A DNA stretch of 51,260 nt from Petrotoga sp. 9PW.55.5.1 (GTDB taxonomy: Bacteria > Thermotogota > Thermotogae > Petrotogales > Petrotogaceae), in contig NZ_AUPM01000047.1 in assembly GCF_003265365.1 (NCBI RefSeq), forward strand, positions 1 through 51,260, read 5' to 3'. This document shows positions 36,684 to 45,382 of the stretch, piece after piece. The notes beneath the pieces are model-generated. The model ran no database searches. It worked only from the letters and a program-made list of their open reading frames with translations, and was not told the DNA's origin. A program made the translations under genes and the position numbers. Position 1 is the first letter of the stretch. Each line of letters begins with the position of its first letter.

Positions 36684-37354
36684 GTTTTATTGAAATCGTT
36701 CAAAGTTCTTGGTCTTATATGGTTCAGGGCATATGGGTTACATTATTCTTAACCTTAATTTCTGTATTTATAGGTCTTATTTTTGGTGTGTTACTGGCTA
36801 TTGCAAAAACTTATGGAAATAAATTTTTCTATTATTTCAGTTATATCTACATAGAAATAATAAGAGGCACCCCTTTGTTGGTACAACTATTTATCCTTTA
36901 TTATAGTTTACCTGTCATAGGAATAAGATTATCCCCACTAGCCGCATCAATTATCGCATTTTTCTTAAACTCTTCTGCTTACCAAGCTGAGTATTTAAGA
37001 GGATCGATCCAATCTATTAGTTCTGGGCAAATGGACGCTGCACTCTCTATAGGAATGAAAAAATGGCAAGCAATAAGATTAATAATTTTACCTCAAGCCT
37101 TAAGAAGGTTTATACCTTCCTGGACCAATGAGTTCATATATCTATTAAAATATTCTTCACTTTCCTATATAGTGGGGGCTCCAGAAATAATGGCACAAGC
37201 CAAATTTGTTGCAAGTCGTAATTTTGAATTTTTCAAAGTATATTTATTTGCTGCAATTATATATTTTGTGTTAGTAACTATATTCAGTGAAATTTTTAAA
37301 TACATAGAAAAAAGATTAAAGATTCCGGGAACATTAACCTATGCAAGGCAGTAA
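36680..37354 (+). CDS. Polar amino acid ABC transporter permease, second subunit
   Basis: A 224-residue HisMQ-type permease. It begins with a membrane helix ([30 protein letters not shown]), has the [24 protein letters not shown] signature and a coupling loop [27 protein letters not shown]. It completes the four-gene importer. Translation is coupled to the ATPase gene by a 4-base overlap, and the argS ribosome site begins seven bases after its stop. Confidence 0.93.
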   Translation: MSFIEIVQSSWSYMVQGIWVTLFLTLISVFIGLIFGVLLAIAKTYGNKFFYYFSYIYIEIIRGTPLLVQLFILYYSLPVIGIRLSPLAASIIAFFLNSSAYQAEYLRGSIQSISSGQMDAALSIGMKKWQAIRLIILPQALRRFIPSWTNEFIYLLKYSSLSYIVGAPEIMAQAKFVASRNFEFFKVYLFAAIIYFVLVTIFSEIFKYIEKRLKIPGTLTYARQ

Positions 37355-37373
37355 AACACAGGAGGAAAAGCGA

Positions 37374-39029
37374 ATGGAGATAATTAACCTAGTAAAAGAA
37401 CAAATAAAAAATGAACTATCTAAATTGCAAATACAAACAGAAGATAAAGAGAATGACTTCACCGTTGAAACACCACCAAAAGATGAAATGGGTGATTTTT
37501 CATCTAACGTGGCATTTCTACTAGCTAAAAAGATGAGAAAATCCCCAATGATAATAGCAAAAGATTTAGCTCAAGAGCTGAATAACAACTCATTTTTTTG
37601 TAAAGTTGAAGATTTAAATGGATTTTTAAATTTTTTTATTTCACCAGAAATTTACCAAAGAATTTCTTCTCATATAATAAGTAACCCTAGAACATATGGT
37701 AAATTCGATATTGGGAAGGGAACAAACATACAGTTTGAATTTGCAAGTGTAAATCCCACAGGTCCAATGACTGTAGCCCACGGTAGACAGGCGGTTATGG
37801 GAGATGTTATGGCAAATGTATATGAAGAAGTGGGATACAATGTCCAAAAAGAGATGTACTTAAACGATGCCGGAAGACAAATAAAACTCTTAGCATACTC
37901 TCTGTGGGTGAGATACAACGAACTATTAGATTCAAACTATGAAATACCTGAAGATGGATACAAAGGGGAATACTTAATTGATACCGCTAAAAAGGTTTTA
38001 GATAAGTATGGAGACATTTTCAAAGATAAATGGAACGAAGAGATAGAAAATACCTTTAAAAAAGAAGTATTAGAAGACATGGTTAAATCTATGCTTGAAA
38101 CGTTAAACAAAATAGACGTAAAGTTCGATGTAGTCTTTAGTGAACAATTACTCTTTAAGAATAAGATGGTTGAAAAAACTTTAGAACAGTTAAAATCAAA
38201 GAAAATGGTATATGAAAAAGAAGATGCTCTGTGGTTCAAGGTATCGGAACTAATAGACGAAGACGACAAAGTACTCATAAGATCCAAAGATAAAATGCCG
38301 ACTTATTTTTGTGATGATATCGCATACCATTACTACAAGTATTTTAGAGGCTTTGAAAAGGTAATAGATATAATGGGATCAGACCATCATGGTCATATTC
38401 CAAGAATGATGGCATCGATTAAGGCCTTAGGTTTACCTGACGATTTTCTAAAAATAATATTGCACCAATTTGTTAATATAAAAAAAGGTGAAGAGATTTT
38501 AAGAATGTCAACAAGAAAAGGAGAATTTTTTACGTTAGACGAACTCATAGATAACGTAGGAAAAGATGCTGTTAGATACTTCTTTGCCATGGTTGACCCA
38601 GATACAACCATGAACTTTGATATAGATTTAGCCATAAAAAAATCAAATGAAAACCCCGTTTTTTATGTACAATATGCACACGCAAGAATATGTAGTATAT
38701 TCAAAGAAGCAAAAAAAAGGAATATAGAATTTGAAAAATTCCTAGGTTTAGATCTTTTAATAGAAAACGAAGAAAAATTACTGATAAGAGAGTTGTCTTT
38801 ATTCTCTAATGTTTTGGAAAGTTCAGCAAGTCAATTTAAACCAAACTTATTAACACAATACCTAGAAAGAATAGCTTCAAGATTCCATCAGTTTTATAAC
38901 AAACATTCCGTACTTAACGCAGAAAACTCTCAATTAATACAAGGGAGATTGAACCTATGTTTTGCTACAAAAATAGTTTTGCAAAGAGGCCTATCCATTT
39001 TAGGTGTTACAGCTCCAGAAAGTATGTAA
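37374..39029 (+). CDS. argS: Arginyl-tRNA synthetase
   Basis: Class I synthetase charging tRNA-Arg, 551 residues from ATG 37374, which is preceded by AGGAGG; the open frame extends to 37341 without support. The N-terminal Add-1 domain (residues 1-110) binds the tRNA D-loop. The HIGH motif appears as ASVNPTGPMTVAHGRQ, with the family's extended form, and the KMSKS position is the degenerate LRMSTRKGEFFTL, which is normal for ArgRS. The C-terminal anticodon-binding helical domain is complete through HQFYNKHSVLNA. It follows the amino acid transporter by 19 bases, possibly within the same transcript. Confidence 0.97.
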   Translation: MEIINLVKEQIKNELSKLQIQTEDKENDFTVETPPKDEMGDFSSNVAFLLAKKMRKSPMIIAKDLAQELNNNSFFCKVEDLNGFLNFFISPEIYQRISSHIISNPRTYGKFDIGKGTNIQFEFASVNPTGPMTVAHGRQAVMGDVMANVYEEVGYNVQKEMYLNDAGRQIKLLAYSLWVRYNELLDSNYEIPEDGYKGEYLIDTAKKVLDKYGDIFKDKWNEEIENTFKKEVLEDMVKSMLETLNKIDVKFDVVFSEQLLFKNKMVEKTLEQLKSKKMVYEKEDALWFKVSELIDEDDKVLIRSKDKMPTYFCDDIAYHYYKYFRGFEKVIDIMGSDHHGHIPRMMASIKALGLPDDFLKIILHQFVNIKKGEEILRMSTRKGEFFTLDELIDNVGKDAVRYFFAMVDPDTTMNFDIDLAIKKSNENPVFYVQYAHARICSIFKEAKKRNIEFEKFLGLDLLIENEEKLLIRELSLFSNVLESSASQFKPNLLTQYLERIASRFHQFYNKHSVLNAENSQLIQGRLNLCFATKIVLQRGLSILGVTAPESM

Positions 39030-39042
39030 TTGAGGTGTTTAA

Positions 39043-40392
39043 ATGAATACAGAAGAATTTAACGATGAGATTAACGTAGTAATAGAAAAGCTAGTGTACG
39101 GTGGGTATGCATTGGCAAGATATGCAGGAAAAATTTACATGGTTAAAAATGCTTACCCGGGTGAATTTATCAAAATTGTACCCAAACAGGTAAATAAAAA
39201 TCTTATATTCGCTGATTTAAAAGAAGTAATTCAACCTTCACCACAAAGGGTAAACACTCAGTGTAGTCATTTCCCCAATTGTGGAGGTTGTCAATGGCTA
39301 GATTATGATTACAACGCTCAAATAGAAGCTAAAACAGAAATCATTAAAGAGCAACTCACAAGAATAGGTAAAATAGATAACTCTCTTGTTCGAAATACCA
39401 TAGGTAGCGATATAAAATATGGTTACAGAAACAGAATGGAGTTCGCTTTTCAAAATTATCGTTCTTTAAAATTAGGATTAAAAAAAGCTGATTCAAATGA
39501 GGTATTAGATATTAAAAAATGCCCAATCTCTCCCAATCCATTTGATAATATAAAAAACAGATTTAAAGACTTAGTTGAAAAATTAGAATTACAAATATAC
39601 AACCCTAAAAGCAAAAAAGGCATCTTAAAACACTTAGTATTAAGAAGGTCTTTTTCAAAAAATCAGAATATGATAATACTGGTAACCCATACAGAATATT
39701 TACCTTACGAAAATGAGATAAAACAGTTCTTCAAGAAAAATTTTCATCCATATTCTTTAATTCACCTTATGAACAGTTCTGACAAGATAGTCCTCAGAGG
39801 TCCATATAGAACACTTCTTGGTGAAGGGGTTCTTTTAGAAGAGTTTGATAACTTTACATTTCAAATACCTCCCATATCTTTTTTTCAAAACAATTACAAT
39901 GTCACAGATAAACTTTTAAAATCGATAGTTTCATATTTAAAAGATAAAGTAAATAACCAAGCCACTCTTTTGGATCTTTATTCAGGAGTCGGACTTTTTT
40001 CTATCTATCTTTCCCCTCTTTTCAAGCATATAGAAGCAGTAGAAAATTCTAAGATCTCTGTTAAAGCTGCAATATCAAACTCTCATATAAACTCTATAAA
40101 CAACATAAGATTCATTCTAGCTAATTCAAAAAAGTATTTACAAAACAATGTGAGCAAAAAATTCGATTTTGCAATCGTTGATCCTCCGAGAAAAGGATTA
40201 GAAAACAAAGAAATAGAACTTTTGTCTTCTGCTATAAAAAAATCACTAATATACGTTTCTTGTGATCCATCGACCCTAGCTAGAGATTTGAAATCATTTG
40301 TTGAAAAAGGATTCAATATAAAAATTGTTCAACCTTTTGATATGTTTCCTCATTCTTATCATATTGAAAGTGTTGCAATTTTAGAAAAATAA
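39043..40392 (+). CDS. 23S rRNA (uracil-5-)-methyltransferase, RlmD/RumA type
   Basis: SAM-dependent methylation of a uridine in 23S rRNA. At 449 residues it contains an N-terminal TRAM domain (residues 8-65), then the Fe-S cysteine cluster CSHFPNCGGCQWLDYDY near residue 75 (three of four ligands), the SAM site LLDLYSGVGLFSIYL near residue 308, and the catalytic region FAIVDPPRKGLEN and YVSCDPSTLARDL with the nucleophilic Cys. It lies 13 bases after argS and 20 before the aminotransferase gene. Position (U1939 or U747) or a tRNA target cannot be settled by sequence alone. Confidence 0.9.
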   Translation: MNTEEFNDEINVVIEKLVYGGYALARYAGKIYMVKNAYPGEFIKIVPKQVNKNLIFADLKEVIQPSPQRVNTQCSHFPNCGGCQWLDYDYNAQIEAKTEIIKEQLTRIGKIDNSLVRNTIGSDIKYGYRNRMEFAFQNYRSLKLGLKKADSNEVLDIKKCPISPNPFDNIKNRFKDLVEKLELQIYNPKSKKGILKHLVLRRSFSKNQNMIILVTHTEYLPYENEIKQFFKKNFHPYSLIHLMNSSDKIVLRGPYRTLLGEGVLLEEFDNFTFQIPPISFFQNNYNVTDKLLKSIVSYLKDKVNNQATLLDLYSGVGLFSIYLSPLFKHIEAVENSKISVKAAISNSHINSINNIRFILANSKKYLQNNVSKKFDFAIVDPPRKGLENKEIELLSSAIKKSLIYVSCDPSTLARDLKSFVEKGFNIKIVQPFDMFPHSYHIESVAILEK

Positions 40393-40412
40393 TATAGAAA
40401 GGGAGAGATTCT

Positions 40413-41570
40413 GTGGAGTTATCTAAAAAGGTATCATCCATTCAACCATCTGCAACTATTGAATTAAACTCAAAAGCCTTGGAGTTACAAAACAAAGGAA
40501 AAAAAGTAACAAGACTAACAGCCGGAGAACCAGATTTCGACACCCCAACTCCAATAGTTGAAGCGGCCTATACCGCAATGAAAGAAGGAAAAACAAAATA
40601 CACAGACAGCAAAGGTATAAAAGAACTTCGATCCAAAATAGCTGAATACATAAACCAAAAATATATGTGCGAGTACGATTATAACAATGTATTAGTCACT
40701 AATGGGGGGAAACAAGCTCTATTCAATGTATTATTACTACTCATTAATCCCGGCGATGAAATAATATTATTTGATCCGTCGTGGGTAAGTTATGAGGCCC
40801 AAATAAAAATGGTTGGTGGAACACCTATCCATGTTAAAACCTTTTCAAAAGATAATTATGTTCCAAATACTAAAGAATTAGAAACTGCTATAACAAACAA
40901 AACCAAAGCGATTATTCTAAACTCTCCAAACAATCCAACAGGAGCAATTTATGATAAAAACTTCCTATCTTACATTTCAAAATTATCCATAGAAAAAGAC
41001 ATAATAATAATAAGCGATGAGGTATATGATACTCTTGTATATGATGATGAATATATATCCATGGTAATGTTCAAAGAATCAATAAAAAACACAATATTAG
41101 TAAACAGTTTTTCAAAAAGTTGGTCTATGACGGGATGGAGAGTAGGCTATACAATCGCAAGTAAAGAACTCATCTCACAAATGGCAAAAATTCAATCTCA
41201 TTCAACTTCTAACGTCAACACGCCTTCTCAATATGCTGCTTTAAAGGCTTTAGATATAGATAATTCATACATGGTTAAAGAGTTCAAAAAGCGAAGAGAC
41301 TATCTATTTGAAGAATTCAGTAAATTGGGGTTAAAGTTCATCAAACCAAAAGGAGCTTTCTATTATTTTTTAGATATATCTGACTTTGGATTATCTGATA
41401 AAGAATTCTGTGATAAATTACTTAACTATGGTCTAGCAGTTGTACCCGGATCAGCCTTTTATTATGATGGATACATAAGATTATCTTTTGCTGCTTCTAT
41501 GGAAGACTTAAAAAATGCCGTAGAAATCTTAAAAACTTTTATAGACGATTTGGAGAAAAAAACAATATGA
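40413..41570 (+). CDS. Class I aminotransferase, aspartate aminotransferase-like
   Basis: PLP-dependent transaminase of 385 residues starting at GTG 40413, seven bases beyond GGGAGAG. It starts ATIELNSKALELQNKGKKVTRLTAGEPDFDTPTPI, a pattern of the subgroup I-gamma/beta aspartate enzymes. NSPNNPTGA, ISDEVYDTL and the PLP lysine in NSFSKSWSMTGWRVGY are intact, and GSAFYYDGYIRLSFA at the end contains the carboxylate-binding Arg. It overlaps the next gene by four bases. The amino donor (aspartate or alanine or other) is inferred from the family. Confidence 0.9.
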   Translation: MELSKKVSSIQPSATIELNSKALELQNKGKKVTRLTAGEPDFDTPTPIVEAAYTAMKEGKTKYTDSKGIKELRSKIAEYINQKYMCEYDYNNVLVTNGGKQALFNVLLLLINPGDEIILFDPSWVSYEAQIKMVGGTPIHVKTFSKDNYVPNTKELETAITNKTKAIILNSPNNPTGAIYDKNFLSYISKLSIEKDIIIISDEVYDTLVYDDEYISMVMFKESIKNTILVNSFSKSWSMTGWRVGYTIASKELISQMAKIQSHSTSNVNTPSQYAALKALDIDNSYMVKEFKKRRDYLFEEFSKLGLKFIKPKGAFYYFLDISDFGLSDKEFCDKLLNYGLAVVPGSAFYYDGYIRLSFAASMEDLKNAVEILKTFIDDLEKKTI

Positions 41571-42925
41571 AAGTAGACCTTTTAGTTGCTGAAATAGGGA
41601 GTACAACAACCGTAATAACTGCATACAAAATAAAAGAAAAAAATATTGAAATAATCTCCCAAAGCGAAAGTTACACAACAATAGATGAAGGAGACGTTAC
41701 AATAGGCATCGAAAAAGCCATAAAAGTTATGAAAGAAAAATTAAATGAAGAAATAAGCTGGAACAAATTTCTTGCCACATCTTCTGCAGCAGGTGGATTA
41801 AGTATGACTGTACATGGACTCGTCTATGATATGACTGTAAGAGCTGCAAAAGAAGCAGCATTAGGTGCCGGAGCGATATTAAAGTACATAACAGCAGGGA
41901 AATTAAGAGAAAAACAATTAGAAAGAATAGTTAAAATAAATCCAAAATTAATACTACTATCAGGTGGTGTTGACTATGGAGAGGAAGAAACTATCCTACA
42001 TAACGCTGAAAAACTTTCAGAACTTCCACTTAATGCTCCAATAATCTATGCCGGAAACCCAGCAATCAAAGAAGAAATTAAAGAAATATTCAAAGAAAAA
42101 AACAAAAAGATTATCTTAACAGAAAATGTTTACCCTAAAATAGACCGATTAAACGTAGAACCTGCAAGAAAAATAATTCAAGAAGTATTCTCAAAACATA
42201 TAATCCACGCTCCTGGAATGGAAAAAATATACAGTATTGTAGATGAAGAAGTAATACCAACCCCAGCTGCTGTGATGAACACAACAGAACTACTAAACGA
42301 AATATATGGGGACGTATTAACAGTAGACATAGGAGGAGCAACAACAGATATAGACTCAGTAACAGATGGATCACCTGAAATACAAAAGATACTAATCTCA
42401 CCTGAACCAAGGTCAAAAAGAACGGTAGACGGAGATATGGGGATATATGTAAACGCACCAAATGTTGTTGAAATGATAGGTGAAGATGATGTCAAAAAAT
42501 CATTTCCTAATTACCCTGAAATAATGAAAAATCTCACTGCATATCCCAAAAATGAACAAGAAGAAAAATTTGCAGCATATCTTGCAAAATACTGTTTTAT
42601 AACCTCTTTAAAAAGGCATGCCGGAAGAATCGAATATATGTTTACCGCAACAGGAAGAAAAAAAGTAGCATACGGAAAAGACTTAACTAATGTGAAGATC
42701 ATCTTTGGAACAGGTGGAATACTATCTAGATCAAAATATAGAAAAGAAATATTTCAAGCTCTAAAACAGCTAAAAAACTCAGAAGATCTGTTAATACCTC
42801 CTAAAAATGTGGCTTTTGGATACGACAAAAACTACATATTTGCTAATATAGGAGTAATCTCTAAACTAGACAAAGAAATCGCGAAAAGAATACTAAAAAA
42901 CAACATAGACATTAGCTCTCTTTAG
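41567..42925 (+). CDS. GlmL/MutL-like actin-fold ATPase (mutase reactivation-associated family)
   Basis: Belongs to the GlmL (glutamate mutase L) family. The actin-like ATPase signatures are visible: VAEIGSTTTVITAYK at the start, LLSGGVDYGEEETI in the middle and VLTVDIGGATTDIDSV near residue 250, plus KVIFGTGGIL-type ending segment. In clostridia such genes sit by coenzyme B12-dependent mutases and are believed to help reactivate them. No mutase, and no B12-binding subunit, is encoded within this window. It overlaps the aminotransferase stop by four bases, so the two are coupled. Family firm, role inferred. Confidence 0.82.
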   Translation: MKVDLLVAEIGSTTTVITAYKIKEKNIEIISQSESYTTIDEGDVTIGIEKAIKVMKEKLNEEISWNKFLATSSAAGGLSMTVHGLVYDMTVRAAKEAALGAGAILKYITAGKLREKQLERIVKINPKLILLSGGVDYGEEETILHNAEKLSELPLNAPIIYAGNPAIKEEIKEIFKEKNKKIILTENVYPKIDRLNVEPARKIIQEVFSKHIIHAPGMEKIYSIVDEEVIPTPAAVMNTTELLNEIYGDVLTVDIGGATTDIDSVTDGSPEIQKILISPEPRSKRTVDGDMGIYVNAPNVVEMIGEDDVKKSFPNYPEIMKNLTAYPKNEQEEKFAAYLAKYCFITSLKRHAGRIEYMFTATGRKKVAYGKDLTNVKIIFGTGGILSRSKYRKEIFQALKQLKNSEDLLIPPKNVAFGYDKNYIFANIGVISKLDKEIAKRILKNNIDISSL

Positions 42926-42990
42926 ATCCATCTCTTAAGAGGGAATTAGGAACAATTTCAAAGACATTTAATATGATCTAACGCGGCGAA

Positions 42991-43019
42991 TTGACAAAAT
43001 ATAAAAATTATGCTAGAAT
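42991..43019 (+). promoter_or_regulatory. trp operon promoter
   Basis: TTGACA (42991-42996) and TAGAAT (43014-43019) separated by 17 bases: one mismatch from consensus. Transcription would start near 43026, shortly before the leader peptide. No obvious TrpR-like operator overlaps it. Confidence 0.88.
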
Positions 43020-43049
43020 ATAAAAAATTAATAATGGAGTTTGACTGTT

Positions 43050-43130
43050 ATGAAAGATGAATATATGAAAAAAATGGTCTCAAAAAACCCAAATAATATT
43101 AATATAATCAATTGGTGGTGGCATCTCTGA
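43050..43130 (+). CDS. trpL: trp leader peptide, 26 residues with three tandem Trp codons
   Basis: A short reading frame between promoter and attenuator with a GGAG ribosome site at 43036-43039. It begins MKDEYMKKMV and ends NWWWHL; codons 22-24 are TGG TGG TGG (43113-43121), just ahead of the stop, the classic arrangement by which a ribosome stalled for lack of charged tRNA-Trp alters folding of the downstream RNA. Three Trp in 26 residues cannot be chance in so AT-rich a sequence. It lacks homology as a protein, and acts by being translated. Confidence 0.9.
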   Translation: MKDEYMKKMVSKNPNNINIINWWWHL

Positions 43131-43198
43131 CGGGGATGCCTCATAGTTGATGCCATAGTTTTTAAAAGGGCATCCCTGTTAAAGGGGTGCCCTTTTTT
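43120..43198 (+). terminator. trp attenuator with alternative hairpins
   Basis: Four segments can be seen. Segment 1 is GGCATC at 43120-43125, overlapping the Trp codons. Segment 2, GGGGATGCC at 43132-43140, can pair with segment 1. Segment 3, GGGCATCCC at 43168-43176, pairs with segment 2 through 8 bases (antiterminator) or with segment 4, GGGGTGCCC at 43184-43192, as the terminator, followed by six T. Stalling on the Trp codons would mask segment 1 and free segment 2 to pair with 3. Confidence 0.88.
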
Positions 43199-43202
43199 AA
43201 TT

Positions 43203-43252
43203 AGGAGGTCTTTTTCCTTTTAAAAAAGGGACGAAGGCCTCCTTTTTATTTT
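43203..43252 (+). terminator. Second terminator-like hairpin in the trp leader
   Basis: AGGAGGTCTT pairs with AAGGCCTCCT (10 bp, one G-U), with an inner CCTTTT/AAAAGG hairpin, and is followed by TTTTTATTTT. It lies between the attenuator and trpE, so trpE transcription must pass it too. It could back up the attenuator or be a remnant. Confidence 0.75.
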
Positions 43253-43302
43253 AATTTTATAAATGTAAGTAATGAAAATTATTTAAGTGTGAGGAGGTTA
43301 AT

Positions 43303-44802
43303 ATGTATACTCAAAAAAACAATAGTATCCAAACGATTTTACCCATTATAGAAAAAATCAAAGTTAAAGATATCGATCCTGCAAATATATATAAAAAAGT
43401 AGCCTTAGAAAATAAATACTCTTTTCTTTTAGAAAACTTAAAATCGAATGGCAAAAGTTACTCTTTAATTGGCGTTTCACCACAAAAGATTGTGAAATTA
43501 AAGTATATATCAAAAAACAACACTTGTATTGAATATATAGATAATACAAAAGGTTTTTTGAAAATGAATAATAAAGATTATATAGATTTTCTTAAAGAAG
43601 AATTATCGAAAATAAACTACAAAAGTATACATAAGATACCTGATTTTTTTGCAAGTTTTGTTGGATACTTTGGATACGAGATGGTTTCTCTTTGGGAAGA
43701 AGTTTATCACATAGAAAAAACCAAAGATTTGAAACACGGAGATTTACCTTTGTCTTTACTAGTCATGCCAAAAATTTTATTAATAATAGATCAAAACGAA
43801 GATATAGGTTATTTAATAAACGTTATAGATCTTAATTCAGAAATGAACCAAGATGACTCAATCTACTTAGCCAAATTGGAAAATAAAAGGATTATAGAAA
43901 AGATAAAAAATAAAACCCCCAAAATCTGTAAAGATAAAATCTACAATCAGAAAATCAAAATAAAAAATCATACAAAAAAAGAAGATTTCATTAAAAAAGT
44001 AGCGAAAGTCAAAGAATACATAAACACAGGTGAAGCTTTTCAAATAGTTCTATCTCAAAAGTTTTCATGTGAAATGGAAGAAGATCCTTTTGAAGTTTAT
44101 GAAAGTTTAAGAAATATAAACCCCTCACCTTACATGTTTTACCTTAACTTTGATGAAGTAAAGTTAATAGGATCTTCACCTGAAATGCTTGTTAAAGTTG
44201 AAGGACAAAGAGTTATAACAAGACCTTTGGCAGGAACAAGGCCAAGAGGCGAAACTAAAGAGATTGACCAAGTAATAGAACAAGAATTACTAAGTGATGA
44301 AAAGGAAAGAGCTGAACACATTATGCTTGTAGATCTTGCTAGAAACGATCTTGGAAGAGTTTGCGAAAAAGGAACGGTTCATGTGACAAAACTATTTGGA
44401 GTTGAGAGATATTCTCATGTTATGCATATTTATTCCCAAGTTGAAGGAAAAAAGAAAGAAGAGTTATCTTCGCTTGATGTGTTAAAGTCTGTATTTCCTG
44501 CAGGTACAGTATCAGGTGCTCCAAAGATTAGGGCGATGGAGATAATAGATGAATTGGAAGATGAGCCACGAGAAATTTACGCAGGAGTTGTAGGTTATAT
44601 AGATTCAAAGGATGATTTAGATACCAGTATAGCTATAAGAACGATGGTATACAAAGATAAGAAGTTGATAATTCAGGCGGGTGCAGGAATAGTGTCTTAT
44701 TCTGATGCTGAAAAAGAATACTATGAAACAGTAAACAAATCGATGGCAATGTTCAAATCAATTAAAAAGGGGGATTTCAAAGATGATTCTTTTGATAGAT
44801 AA
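43303..44802 (+). CDS. trpE: Anthranilate synthase component I
   Basis: Makes anthranilate from chorismate and ammonia delivered by TrpG. The 499-residue chain is normal length. The chorismate-binding domain is well seen in [35 protein letters not shown], the [12 protein letters not shown] loop, [10 protein letters not shown] and [16 protein letters not shown]. The N-terminal part has LLENLK where many feedback-inhibited enzymes carry LLES; feedback binding cannot be judged from this alone. A GAGGAGG ribosome site precedes the ATG. It overlaps trpG by 20 bases and is the first structural gene behind the attenuator. Confidence 0.96.
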   Translation: MYTQKNNSIQTILPIIEKIKVKDIDPANIYKKVALENKYSFLLENLKSNGKSYSLIGVSPQKIVKLKYISKNNTCIEYIDNTKGFLKMNNKDYIDFLKEELSKINYKSIHKIPDFFASFVGYFGYEMVSLWEEVYHIEKTKDLKHGDLPLSLLVMPKILLIIDQNEDIGYLINVIDLNSEMNQDDSIYLAKLENKRIIEKIKNKTPKICKDKIYNQKIKIKNHTKKEDFIKKVAKVKEYINTGEAFQIVLSQKFSCEMEEDPFEVYESLRNINPSPYMFYLNFDEVKLIGSSPEMLVKVEGQRVITRPLAGTRPRGETKEIDQVIEQELLSDEKERAEHIMLVDLARNDLGRVCEKGTVHVTKLFGVERYSHVMHIYSQVEGKKKEELSSLDVLKSVFPAGTVSGAPKIRAMEIIDELEDEPREIYAGVVGYIDSKDDLDTSIAIRTMVYKDKKLIIQAGAGIVSYSDAEKEYYETVNKSMAMFKSIKKGDFKDDSFDR

Positions 44803-45382
44803 CTACGATTCTTTTACATACAACGTTTTCCAAATGGTTAGTGAGTTCGATAACGTGAAAGTGTATAGAAATGACAAAATCGCTGTTGAAGAGATAGAAA
44901 CATTAAACCCTTCACATATAATAATTTCCCCGGGTCCAGGTACTCCAAAAGATGCAGGTATATCTTTGGAATTAATAAAACGTTTCAAAGATAAAATCCC
45001 TATCTTAGGTATATGTTTGGGGCATCAATGTATCGCGGAGGCATTTGGCGGCGAAGTGGTTAGAGCAAAAGAGATTTTTCACGGCAAAACTTCAAAAATT
45101 TACTTAAAAGAAAAAGATGAGTTGTTTAAAGATGTAGGAACTCCTTTTGAAGCAACTAGATACCATTCTTTGATGGTGTCAAAAGAAAATTTTCCTGAAG
45201 AATTAATGATAACAGCTACCACAAAAGATGGAGAAATAATGGGGTTAAAACATATAAATTACAAAATATATGGTGTGCAATTTCATCCAGAATCAATACT
45301 AACAACCGTAGGACATAAGTTAATAGAGAATTTTATAAACATAAAAATAGAAAATAGAGAAAGGAGTGTCAGCTATGTTTAA
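44783..45382 (+). CDS. trpG: Anthranilate synthase component II, glutamine amidotransferase
   Basis: Supplies ammonia from glutamine to TrpE. Class I glutamine amidotransferase of 199 residues: nucleophile Cys78 in GICLGHQCIAEAFGG, the oxyanion PGPGTP, and the catalytic His/Glu in QFHPESIL. The HSLMV segment is the typical PabA/TrpG one, so a shared role in folate synthesis is possible in organisms without a separate pabA; this is inference. It is a free protein and is not fused to TrpD as in enteric bacteria. It overlaps trpE by 20 bases and trpD by 8. Confidence 0.95.
   Translation: MILLIDNYDSFTYNVFQMVSEFDNVKVYRNDKIAVEEIETLNPSHIIISPGPGTPKDAGISLELIKRFKDKIPILGICLGHQCIAEAFGGEVVRAKEIFHGKTSKIYLKEKDELFKDVGTPFEATRYHSLMVSKENFPEELMITATTKDGEIMGLKHINYKIYGVQFHPESILTTVGHKLIENFINIKIENRERSVSYV

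Larger units (their letters stand above)
42926..43302 (+). promoter_or_regulatory. Tryptophan operon leader region (attenuation control)
   Basis: This 377-base gap between the GlmL-like gene and trpE holds a sigma-70 promoter, a Trp-rich leader peptide gene, mutually exclusive hairpins and two terminator-like structures, all listed separately. It contains no other gene. Confidence 0.85.
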
